Shown here piece after piece: positions 31,409-41,679 of a stretch of DNA of 64,000 nucleotides. This DNA is from Ambrosia x helenae (lineage: Eukaryota > Streptophyta > Magnoliopsida > Asterales > Asteraceae). The DNA is taken from NCBI GenBank assembly GCA_030844895.1, contig CM061228.1, forward strand, positions 52,875,081 through 52,939,080. The letters are read 5' to 3'. The position numbers and the translations under genes were made by a program. Below the pieces are notes generated by a model, which searched no databases, was not told where the DNA came from, and saw only the letters and a list, made by a program, of their open reading frames with translations. Position 1 is the first letter of the stretch. Each line of letters starts with the position of its first letter.

Positions 31409-31540
31409 GGGGTCTCTCTGGAAGCAGCCTCTCTATCTCTACAGATAGGGGTAAGGTTTGCCTACATCTTACCCTCCCCAGACCCTACTAATAGCGTCGC
31501 TATTTCGTGGGATTTCCCTGGGCACGGTTGTTGTTGTTGT
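31409..31540 (+). repeat. LINE 3' UTR stem-loop region and (GTT)n tail, SINE-like
   Basis: Contains CTCTCTATCTCTACAGATAG, GGGGTAAGGTTTGCCTACAT and CTTACCCTCCCCAGACCC, which together form stems (GGGGTAAG with CTTACCC; CTATCT with AGATAG) and end in GTTGTTGTTGTTGT. From knowledge of plant repeats this matches the 3' end shared by RTE LINEs and the Au SINE family. Confidence 0.7.
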
Positions 31541-31626
31541 ATCTTTTGCATAAAGAAAAGCCAAACATGTGATTTAGTAAATTTTATTTAAAGTCTTTCA
31601 TTTACATAAAGTAAATATGCATTAAT

Positions 31627-31825
31627 ATTAATATTATATTATATTATATTATATTATATTATATTATATTATATTATATTATATTATATTATATTATATT
31701 ATATTATATTATATTATATTATATTATATTATATTATATTACATTACATTATATTACATTACATTACATTACATTACATTACATTACATTACATTACATT
31801 ACATTACATTACATTACATTACATT
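31627..31825. repeat. Pentanucleotide microsatellite, (ATATT)n then (ACATT)n
   Basis: About 40 uninterrupted 5-bp units. The first block (to about 31739) is ATATT and the second (from about 31740) is ACATT, with one ATATT inside the switch zone. Confidence 0.95.
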
Positions 31826-33547
31826 AACTATATACGTTTTATTGGAGAAATATTCATCTTGATGATGGCCATTCACCCAAAACTAGAAGTTTGCCATTTA
31901 TGACATGGTTTCTTTTGATGGTTTATAAACCGAACCCATTTCATATAGAGTTTAAAAACAACCTCTCTTTAAATATTTATATACTTCTATGTTCGTGATC
32001 ATTCCAAATTCCCAAAGATTACTAACAACACCCATTTGTGCATGCGAACCCCACATCAAATCCCTACAAGATCATCTCAATTTGTCTGTTTCCTTACGAA
32101 ATCATGCTTGAAACTTGAAACACTGCTGCACCATGACAAGAAGGGTTCGACTATCCTGAACCAAATTATAGCCATCGCGGTAAACACCGCTCAGCTTTCG
32201 TTCCATTTAGTACAAAAACACATGTTTAAGAATAGCTTAAACTTATCAGCTATGGTACTAAAACCTTTTTCCTTTAGTATCAGAATATTTATTTTTATCA
32301 GCTTTATACATATGAACTTTGAACAGTCGTTACATATTCGTTTTGAACATCTGTTACACTCTATGAAATTTGCATTGTGACTTTGTTCTTTTCGTTACTG
32401 AGCAACTTTTGGCTCAGACATATTTTATTTTATGTTTTGGTTTCTTTATTCGGCATATTCTCAATGGGATCATGGGGCATGTGAAGAGAGTAAACGAATC
32501 GGTTAGAATGTCAAGAGTAAATGGATTGGTTAGACTGTGGAAGATGAAGGAATTGATAGGACTTAGTTCAACACTATAATAAATATGTAATTCCATTATT
32601 TGATTTGTCAAACGCTATTTTTATTAATTATGGAATTTCGCTTTTGTTTTGATTTTTGTAATAGTGACAAGTCATCCCTAAATCGGGTGGGTGTTACAAA
32701 ATTAATATATTAATATTTGTAATAATGACCATGACTTTACAATTGGCAAATACATATACAACCATCAACGCATACATAAACAATACACACGTGTGTTGTT
32801 TTATTTAATGAAAATGACAAGTTATTTTGTAAACGAACTAATCATTTAACGTGAATGAATTTCCATTTACTTGATCCGAAGTACGAACTGATTTTTGTGT
32901 TGCTTTGCTTTGTTAAACCTAAGGTATCGATTTTGTTTCCTTTTCATCGTAGTATGGATTTTCATTTCCTTCTTGTGTACGAATTTCTGGTTCTTTACTT
33001 TGTAGTATAATTATGTATCCGTACTTTGTTGTACGGATTTATCAAAATCCTATTAGTTAAAATATGAACGTTAACATTTGGAATCATGAATATGTTAGGT
33101 GTAGATTAAGGCTTAAAGTCACCAAGATCAAACATCACACAACTACTGCAAAATATTGGAATAACACCATTAAAACATTAAAAGTAATGCTTGGCATTAT
33201 GAGTTGCAAAACAAAAAATAATAATATTAAGAAATTTGGTTAATAAAAGAATCCTTGCATTTTATACATTTTTAGGTAACCGTTTTTGTAAAGTTCAACT
33301 CACGGTGCATCCTATTATCTTACTAGTTGTTTTAAGAAGATGAGAATGTAATGTAACGATGAAATTAATGAATACATATAGTTTTATGTAATTATTCTTG
33401 ATTTGAGATGAGAATACTTATATTATGTTGTTAAAAGTATTCTTTTATATTTCACTTAAATGAAACCTTTTGGATGCATTTTACGTGCTAATGAATTGAT
33501 ATACTTTAATGTAATTTTTAGTTCCGGCGCAACACGCGAGTTACCCA
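31826..33547. other. Noncoding AT-rich segment
   Basis: No credible gene. Two short frames (32036-32380 and 32370-32579) have no family resemblance and unbiased composition. This is the downstream part of the probable Helitron. Confidence 0.5.
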
Positions 33548-33587
33548 CTGGTATTTATAAAAATGACAGAGTTTTAAATCCTTAAAA

Positions 33588-33720
33588 TGGGCCTGAACAA
33601 TGGACCACTAGCCCATCATGTTATAAAGATATTGACTACAACAATATGAACAGTTATTTTGTCTGATAGGCACCTAGAGCCGGAATTTTACCACTAACCA
33701 ATGGGTCGCTTATATATATT
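33588..33720 (+). promoter_or_regulatory. Core promoter of the CASP-like gene
   Basis: In order: TGGGCC (33588-33593), the complementary AGCCCA (33609-33614), CCAAT (33698-33702) and a TATA box TATATATATT (33711-33720), 62 bp before the ATG. Such TGGGCC sites are common in plant promoters. The probable Helitron end lies only 37 bp upstream of the first motif. Confidence 0.5.
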
Positions 33721-33781
33721 CACATACTGCATATTCTTCTTCATACCAATTTGTTTCTGCAACTGCAGTTACACATATATA

Positions 33782-34961
33782 ATGGAGACGCAATTCAAGG
33801 ACGTGGAGGTGGTCAACAGAAGGTCAACCTTCAACAGCAAGGATTTGCTTGTGAGGTTTTTAGCACTTGCACTCACTTTGGTCGCTGCGGTCCTTCTCGG
33901 AGTCAATAAGCAGACCACAACCGTTCCTATCACGCTCGTTACTACGCTTCCTCCTGTGGACCTCCCGGTCACTGCTAAGTGGAATCAAATGTCCGCATTT
34001 GTGTATGTAACTTTCTCTCTCTCTCTCTCTTTATATAAACTCGAGGAATTTGTGCTCGTTTACATACGAGAGCTCGAGCTCGAGATGTGCTACTTTACTT
34101 ATGAGGCTCGAGCTCAAGCTCAGCTCGTTTTGAGCTTTATTTCTAAGCTTGAACTTGAATTGTTTATTATATTAACTAATTTTTATATAATTATTATAAC
34201 TTTTATACATAACATAATATTATATTAGTTTTTTTTAAATATTGTATAATTTTACTCTTCCTATTTTTTTTTTTATATCAATGGGGATATATTCCATCAC
34301 AATAAGAGGTAATTTTACATATGTGATAAGAATTATTATAAATATTATAAAAAAAAGGTTAGTTAGGTTTGAGCTAGATAAAGTGAAGTTCCTGGCTCGG
34401 TTTGAGTATTACAAACTTTGTTTTAGCTTGAGCTTATTTAAATAATTCCGTATTGATTCGAGCTTTTAACTAGCCGATCTTGAATAGATCATAAGCGTCT
34501 CGTGGCAGGTATTTACACCTAGAGAAATGCCAATAACATTCATCCTGTTTTCAAGATAATTAGTTGTGATTCCAGATCTCATATCATACCGACTCAGATC
34601 TAAGACTCCAATTTCACGTGGCAGGTATTTCGTGATTGCAAATTCAATCGCTTGCTTGTATGGAGCAACATCATTGATTCTCATACTAGTAACAAGAGGC
34701 AGAAACAAGCTGATGTCATTGTTGGTGACTGTTTTAGACTTGGTGATGGTGGGGCTGCTGTTCTCGGCCATCGGAGCAACCGGTTCTATCGGGTTGATCG
34801 GCTACAATGGCAACTCACATGTGCGCTGGGACAAGGTGTGTAATGTGTTCGGTAAATTTTGCCACCAGGTAGCCATAGCAGTTTTTCTGTCATTTGCTGC
34901 TGGCATAGCTTATCTTCTTCTTATTGTTATTGCTTCTTTGAAGCTTCATAACAAGCTTTGA
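33782..34961 (+). CDS. CASP-like membrane protein (CASPL1 type), two exons
   Basis: Exon 1 is 33782-34002 and exon 2 is 34625-34961; the phase-2 intron has sites GT|GTATGTAA and GTGGCAG|G. The 185-residue protein is a normal length for the family. Four membrane spans are at about residues 23-41, 73-97, 104-131 and 155-179. The conserved Arg in span 1 (R25, LLVRFLALALTL) and Asp in span 3 (D112, VLDLVMVGLLFSA) are present, and the second outer loop has the WDKVCN motif of CASPL1 proteins. The N-terminus is short and in the cytosol. Casparian-strip membrane proteins scaffold wall-modifying enzymes; most CASP-like members, this one included, have unknown specific roles. I chose the ATG at 33782, the first downstream of the TATA box that gives the family's N-terminus. 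The frame is intact, so this is probably a working gene. Confidence 0.88.
34003..34624 (+). other. Intron of the CASP-like gene with a repeat insertion
   Basis: The 622-bp intron contains a CT run, then about 34036-34470 rich in GAGCTCGAGCTCGAG-type repeats, with related AGCTTGAGCTT and TTCGAGC at its far side, which looks like a small transposon. A second GTGGCAGGTATTT stands at 34502-34514, 116 bp before the real 3' splice site. Confidence 0.7.
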
Positions 34962-35023
34962 TCGAGAAGGCACCATGTTGCTTGCATTCTATTGTATTGT
35001 TCTTTAAATGAATTTTAATTGTC

Positions 35024-35029
35024 AATAAA
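35024..35029 (+). terminator. Poly(A) signal of the CASP-like gene
   Basis: AATAAA lies 63 bp after the stop codon in a T/A-rich 3' region (TTTTAATTGTCAATAAATTCG). Confidence 0.6.
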
Positions 35030-35930
35030 TTCGTTAACTAAGATATTAGTTTTCCTTTGTTGTGGTATTAATTAATATTAATATTAGTTTTCATCTTTTG
35101 TACGTTTCAAAGTACGGTAAAATAAGAAGAAAAAAAAAAAGTTACCTCAACAATTATTTATCATCTTACCCTTTTTTTTTTAAGAGCTAATTTATCATTT
35201 TACCCTTAGATGCTATAATTTACATAAAATGAAGTCCATGTGACTGGCCACCCACCCATCTTAACCATTGGTTATCCTTATCAATGTCAGTGTCACATCA
35301 ACCGCCAGAAATATGAGAACCCATTTTACAAAATGAAAATAAAATTGTTATATATCTAACCAACTGGATGAAGATTTTGTTAGAGAGTGACATTTTTCAT
35401 AATTAATTGGAACCGTATTAAAGTCACTGATAAGTACAAGCAACCACTTATGCTGTGATATTGATCAAGCAATGAAGTTTCATAGAGTTACTCATATCTC
35501 CTTTGCTTACGAGATCAATGTTGGTTGGGACTGGAAAACCAAGCTGACAAGTGAGTACTTGAAGTCCTGAAGATTTTGAAGTTTTGAAGATCGTAGATAG
35601 AAATAGGGCAGGGTTAGAATAGAAATTTGTAATTTTGATTAACGTGTAATAGGGCAGGGTTAGGATAGAAATTTGTAATTTTAGTTTTGTGGTAAATGAG
35701 GACCGGGCCTATAGATAAGCCTCTCGCCTCCTCATTCCGAAACTCTTGGCTTTTTGAATTACACTCACGTCGAAGCCCTGCTAAAATCAATTCAGGAATT
35801 TATTGTTTGTTATTCTTAACCGTGTTATAATCCTAATGACTATTAGACGCGTGTATGTTGTTTTCCGCCATCATACGCGAACGCTAGTAATAAAAAGTTT
35901 TGTACACGTGATTTTCGAGAATCCGGTTAT
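35030..35930. other. Intergenic, with a 46-bp tandem duplication
   Basis: No gene. Two copies of ATAGGGCAGGGTTAG(A/G)ATAGAAA start at 35603 and 35649. The part from about 35600 to 35925 (with AGGACCGGGCCTATAGATAA and TACGCGAACGC) looks like an LTR end, but I could not fix its borders. Confidence 0.45.
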
Positions 35931-37990
35931 ATATATAGGGTGTGGATAATATGGAAACCCTATCTTTTGGAAAAACCTTGCAAACTCTATTGTGACCATT
36001 GATCAAGTTTGATCAATGGTTCATAATTAATTTTTATATAATATTTAAAAGCAAGTGGGTCACTATAATAAAAAAAAAATAGGAATAAAGGCATTAAGGT
36101 AATCTTAAATAAGCAAGTGGGCAACTTTAATTTTCTAAATCATATGTTTAAAAATGTTGATTTGACACTTGTCAAGTCACATCTCTCCTACTTTATGGAA
36201 CTTTTTCCAGCACCAAAATTAACGTATGTTAGTGCTGTGATACAAAATTCTGACCTTGTATGAGACATCGCTAACATGTGTTAACAGGCATATACTAAAA
36301 AAACATAATAAAAGAAACACATAAAATGTGTATTTATTTAAGAATTCATAAAAATGATCATTACAATCAACACTAAAACATATCATAAAACGGTTCATAC
36401 AAACATAATTATTTGTGAATTTTCAAAAAAAACTATCGTAACAACATAAAAAAGATCTAGCTATGCTTCGTTCTTGATACCCATCTTCATCTTTAACACA
36501 AAACATCTCTTCACCTACAAAAAAGATAACACGTGTTAATTGGCCTCTCCAAAACACATAATGAGACATCACTGACACGTGTAGCGTATTCTAAAAACAT
36601 ATGTTTTACTGAAATAACGTATGTAATATGAAAGCTAACACATGTTAGTTGGGCACATACTAACGTATGTCATATGAACCCTAACACCTGTTAGTTAGGC
36701 ATATACTAGCATGTGTTAGCATCACTAACATGTGTATAAACAACACCAAAAATCTGCAGTGCCAAGTGTATCATACTCAATTTTACAACTATGTTAATAC
36801 AACTACTCAAATACGATTAATAGGGTTTGAAATCCAACAATAATAAATTTAAAAAATCAAATCATAACCAATCCAAATCTATATACCAAAAAATTATCCT
36901 CATATTCATGAAATATATAATATAATAAAAGACATCAGTAGCATGTGTTAGCATATTCTAAAACATATGTTTTACTGAAAATAGCGTATGTCATATGGAC
37001 CCTAACAACTGTTAGTTGGGTATATACTAGCATGTGTTACCATCACTAACGTGTGTGAGCATACAAGACTCGGACCGCAAAAAATAGACATGTACCCTAT
37101 ACTAGTTCATAACAATTTCACTTGCCAAAAATTTATTAAATAGAATACAAAAATTATTTAAACACCTTATTCACCAAAAGATTAAAAATTTATAATCTTT
37201 ATAAAAACAACATCACTTACCACTGCCACATCACCAACGCTGCCTTCTTCCAATAGCCTACTCGTGAAAACCAACACTGAAACAGATATATATGTTAGTT
37301 TGGGATCCTCAAACACATAATGGGGCATCACTAACATGTGTTAGCATATACTAACATAAAAAGACTACAAATTTATTCATCAATCACATGTGATCTATCA
37401 ACCTCATGTCCCTAATCCAATAAAAATCTAACATAAACAAAATAATAATAATAAAAATAAAAAAGGTTAACATAAAGTTTTTGTTTCATTCAAACATTTG
37501 ATCGAACACTTGGTATGCGACCAAAAACTATCCCCAAAACTGTTATTCTTATTATTGTAACAAAACCCAAAACGTAACACAAAACACCCAAATCATAACA
37601 GCTTAAAAAAACATAAGTGTAATCTTGTTCAAAATCCACAATGCTCCCCAAATCTGAAGTTTATATATAATATGTGATGATTGTACTAAAAAAAATCAAA
37701 TGAGATCTGGTCCGATTCATTTACAGCAGCAGCAACTGATAATACAATGATAATACAATCGACTATAATACAATCTTGATTCTTAAAATCACAGCAACAA
37801 CCGATTCATTTATTTGACACATATCATAGAACAACTGATAATACAAACTTGATTCTTAAAATCACAGCAACAACTTTAAAAAATCATTCAACTAAAGTTT
37901 TAATAATAACTAGATCTATAGTCCAAGGCCAACGTATCTTGGACAAAGGTCATCTTTTGAATACTATGCAACTTAGCTGTTATATATATA
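35931..37990. repeat. Noncoding repeat with AACATGTGTTAG palindromes
   Basis: Starts next to a short TA run (TATATATATAGGGTGTGGAT). There is no gene. Palindromic words such as CTAACATGTGTTAG, TAACACATGTTAG and ACACGTGT recur from about 36240 to 37370, and two related blocks of about 150 bp (36563-36734 and 36925-37060) share ACATATGTTTTACTGAAA, TACTAGCATGTGTTA and CATCACTAAC. The remainder is low-complexity A-rich sequence. Element class unknown. Confidence 0.5.
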
Positions 37991-37996
37991 CTTCAA

Positions 37997-38625
37997 CTAG
38001 TTTATACTCCGGGAGCGTCCCGGGTTGAGAAATCTAAGTAAAGTGAATAAAATTAGAAGTATCTAAACTATAAAAATGGCATCTGCCAATATATGATTAA
38101 TGATTATTATTATTATTATTATTATTATTATTTTAAACAAATCTCTGCCATAAGTTATTATATTCTAATATAAAAAAAGGGTAATTGGGTCGGGTATCAC
38201 CTAATCCCAGGCCCGACCCAGACCCACAATTTTTTTTAAACTAATTCCAAACCTGACACAATACCTGTCGGGTTACAAAAAATAGTCGTTTTTTCTCCGT
38301 TTTTTATATAGCACTATGGTACTCGTTGGAAAGATAATAAAACGCTCGTTAATTTGGTGTAATTTTTTTTCTTTAAAAAATCTTGTATATAAAAGATATT
38401 AACATTTAAAAGTTATGAGAGGAAACAAGAGAGAGAAAATAATAAAGTTTTAATATTTACATTTAGTAGATTAGGTATTTAATAGATTATGTTAAATCAT
38501 ATTTAAACCATATTTATTACTTTTTTTTTAATTGGTCCTATGTGGCATCTCTCAAAAGAGAGATTGCATAATATTATGACATATCATTAAAAATGCTTTG
38601 GTTTATTATATATATATAAATATAG

Positions 38626-38626
<1 letters not shown>
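37997..38626 (-). mobile_element. Helitron 1, minus strand, with first tandem unit
   Basis: On the minus strand the 3' end reads a GC hairpin CCCGGGACGCTCCCGG, 8 bases, then CTAG and T (complement of 37996-38023). The 5' end reads TCTATATTTATATATATA (complement of 38609-38626). Both fit Helitron ends: TC start, hairpin, CTRR end, insertion between A and T. The body has no ORF, so it is non-autonomous. Confidence 0.68.
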
Positions 38627-38661
<35 letters not shown>

Positions 38662-39157
38662 TTAAACAAATCTCTGCCATAAGTTATTATATTCTAATAT
38701 AAAAAAAGGGTAATTAGGTCGGGTATCACCTAATCCCAGGCCCGACCCAGACCTACAATTTTTTTTAAACTAATTTCAAACCTGACACAATACCTGTCGG
38801 GTTACAAAAAATAGTCGTTTTTTTCTCCGTTTTTTATATAGCACTATAGTACTCGTTGGAAAGATAATAAAACGCTCGTTAATTTGGTGTAATTTTTTTT
38901 CTTTAAAAAATCTTGTATATAAAAGATATTAACATTTAAAAGTTATGAGAGGAAACAAGAGAGAGAAAATAATAAAGTTTTAATATTTACATTTAGTAGA
39001 TTAGGTATTTAATAGATTATATTAAATCATATTTAAACCATATTTATTACTTTTTTTTTAATTGGTCCTATGTGGCATCTCTCAAAAGAGAGATTGCATA
39101 ATATTATGACATATCATTAAAAATGCTTTGGTTTATTATATATATAAATATAGATTA

Positions 39158-39201
<44 letters not shown>

Positions 39202-39702
39202 TTAAACAAATCTCTGCCATAAGTTATTATATTCTAATATAAAAAAAGGGTAATTAGGTCGGGTATCACCTAATCCTAGGCCCGACCTTGACCTACAATT
39301 TTTTTTAAACTAATTTCAAACCTGACACAATACCTGTCGGGTTACAAAAAATAGTCGTTTTTTTCTCCGTTTTTTATATAGCACTATGGTACTCGTTGGA
39401 AAGATAATAAAACGCTCGTTAATTTGGTGTAATTTTTTTCTTTAAAAAATCTCGTATATAAAAGATATTAACATTTAAAAGTTATGAGAGGAAACATGAG
39501 AGAGAAAATAATAAAGTTTTAATATTTACATTTAGTAGATTAGGTATTTAATAGATTATGTTAAATCATATTTAAACCATATTTATTACTTTTTTTTAAT
39601 TGGTCTAGAGTTGCCACATCACATCCTATATGACATCTTTTAAAAGAGAGATTGCATAATATTATGACATGTCATTAAAAATGTTTTGGTTTATTATATA
39701 TA
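38100..39702 (-). repeat. Three tandem units of about 525 bp (Helitron 5' segments)
   Basis: Units lie at about 38100-38624, 38625-39152 and 39153-39702. Each starts (plus strand) with a (TTA)n run and TTTAAACAAATCTCTGCC, has an inverted pair GTCGGGTATC...CCAGGCCCGAC, and ends GGTTTATTATATATA. The first two run on to the TATAGA that marks a Helitron 5' end on the minus strand. The copies are nearly identical, differing in microsatellite length and a small insertion near 39606. A fourth unit is at 48165-48683. Confidence 0.85.
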
Positions 39703-39974
39703 CTAGTAGGAAACCCGCGCGATGCGGCGGGAGTAACACTTTTTATTTCGGTACGTATTTCAAATTCGCATAGTATTTGTTGTAGCATCATTGCGGTGGA
39801 TATATGTCATAAGCGTTACACATGTCTAGTAACAAAAAAGATTTAACATTTAAATTGTAAAGTACTTTTAAGAAACATTTGATAAAATAAAGTAACATAC
39901 GAAAGGAAAAATAAGTATTAATAAACGTAACAGTTGAGAAAAATATAAGCTAGTGAATTACTTGAATCATGAGA

Positions 39975-40640
39975 TCAATTTAGTCATACACGTTCCAAGT
40001 CTGCATGATCTCATCTATATTGTCTGCCCACCATTCGTCATCAAGAACGATCACTGAAATTTCTTCTATATCTCCATGTTTGATTATTACATCTTTTGGT
40101 GAGAATGGGTTTCCTTCATTTTTCTCCTATCTAAAGTGTCATTAAAGATGTCTTCTTTATCATTTTCATCAAAACTTTCTAGATCAATAACTTGATCTCT
40201 TCCTATTAATTTCATGCATCTGATCCATAAAATAAATTAAAAATATTTAATACACAAATTAATAGAAGATGAAATAAATATTGATATTACCTATTCACTA
40301 AATTCATGTTGAAGATCAGATTTGTAGGGACTAAACATTGCACCATAGCAAATAAACTCAACACTATTATCACCATTATCCTGCAATAAAACACATACAA
40401 TATACCATATAAAATAACAGCCATGTTAATATTAAAAAATTAAACATTAATAAATACAACCTTTGACGCTACTTTAGACGCTTGTATGGCTATTGGTTTG
40501 TTCATCTCCGTATGTTTTTCATCTAAATGAATCTGCAAAACCAAGATGTTAACACTTAAATGATTAAGATATGTATAAAAGGTATAATTAGTAAAATGGG
40601 ACGAATGAAAACCATAAACTAACAAATAACCAGCATTAGA
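39975..40640 (-). pseudogene. RPA-like exon remnants (tentative)
   Basis: On the minus strand, short open pieces are bounded by plausible splice sites: one of about 65 bp (about 40530-40460) after TTTTGCAG, one of about 93 bp (about 40381-40290) with ICYGAMFSPYKSDL after a CAG, and a longer acidic piece (about 40225-39975) rich in Asp/Glu. The order and style recall the multi-exon replication-protein-A-like genes that plant Helitrons carry, and the location near a Helitron 3' end fits. Similarity is weak and short, so the call is uncertain. Confidence 0.3.
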
Positions 40641-41165
40641 AGCTTCAACTTTTGAATTCAGTATCCATGCCTACGCATTTTAGCAAGTGAAATAGGTGTG
40701 CATTAGTATGTATTTATAGAATAAACTGTAGTAGGTTAGCACATGGCTTAATTTTCAAATTCATGATTCTCCCACCCCTTTAAATTATGAAATTTTGTTA
40801 AACTTTAGTAGGTTAGCACATGGTTTAAATTTTGAAATTGATGATTTTCCCACCCCTTTAAATTAGGAAATTTTGTTATCTTTGACTAAAGTGTAAAAAA
40901 ATATTGCGTTTTCTGTGAATACCGAATTCAGTGCATTTATCTTTTTTTTAAACTTTGTTAAAAAAAACTCCTTCAAATTATGAAGTTTTGTTGTTATTAA
41001 CATAGATGTTCATATCACATGGATATATAATATGCTTCATGTGTTTTCTACCAAATTGATGCAGCTGAGGTTTTTAAAAGAAATTTACCTACAATTAATA
41101 TCTACAATGCATTTTTATATTTTTTTCTATACTTAATTATTTTAAAGTTTTATATATTTAGCTAA

Positions 41166-41167
<2 letters not shown>

Positions 41168-41200
<33 letters not shown>
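41168..41200. repeat. (TA)n microsatellite
   Basis: An uninterrupted TA run inside Helitron 2. Confidence 0.9.
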
Positions 41201-41202
<2 letters not shown>

Positions 41203-41679
41203 AAAGTTTAATGAGATTTCTTTTAGTTAATTATATTTATGTGTATACCTATTAATATATGCATGCATACCCATATACATATGCACATATTGCTAATGTT
41301 GATTATTTAAATAGGGTACTACAATTGAAGCTATCAGTAACAAACGTGATAAAGCATTCTTAGAGCCCAGTCTTGTGTTGCAGTTTTGTTTCCGTGTGAT
41401 AAATTATTTGTCTGTCAAAGCAAAGATGAACCATAATGTTTAACAATGTTATCATATTTTAAGAATCACCAAAGCTGATATGTAGATTTTGAGTGCCCTG
41501 TTTGGTTTTTTTAAATCGTTGCATTTAATTTATGTGAATTTTTCATTATTGGGCGAAACAGTATTTAACACCAAATTCAATTTTACAATTTTGAGTTTTA
41601 CTTGATCATGAAATGGTGTTATGATTCAATATCCATATTAACCATAAATCCATATTATATTTCATCTAGTTAGTATTTA

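Larger units (their letters stand above)
27590..31540 (+). mobile_element. RTE-type LINE, near full length
   Basis: A GC-richer 5' region with pyrimidine-rich tracts (27640-28110) leads to an endonuclease and a reverse transcriptase in RTE order, then a short 3' UTR with a compact stem-loop region (31409-31525) and a (GTT)n tail (31527-31540). RTE elements have EN and RT but no RNase H, as here. The 5' boundary is uncertain and no target duplication was found. One frame break separates EN from RT. Confidence 0.78.
26117..33551 (+). mobile_element. Probable Helitron with nested retroelement remnants
   Basis: The left end CTATATTATAAAGCATGAGAG resembles the 5' end of the Helitron on the minus strand at 48158 (ATACTATATTATAATGCATGAG). 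The right end has a GC-rich hairpin-like CCGGCGCAACACGCGAG followed after a few bases by CTGG and then T, which fits a Helitron 3' terminus (CTRR, insertion before T). No Rep/helicase ORF was seen, so it would be non-autonomous. A minus-strand retroelement remnant, a LINE and a microsatellite fill most of it. The left terminus lacks a clear TC. Confidence 0.42.

Noticed and set aside
32036..32579. Two short plus-strand ORFs
   Set aside because: No start context, no family resemblance, and no coding-like composition.
34466..34771. Minus-strand 101-codon ORF over exon 2 of the CASP-like gene
   Set aside because: It is the shadow of the exon on the other strand, without its own features.
38100..39702. 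Centromeric or other satellite array
   Set aside because: Units carry Helitron 5' ends, there are only four, and one is separated by an insertion.
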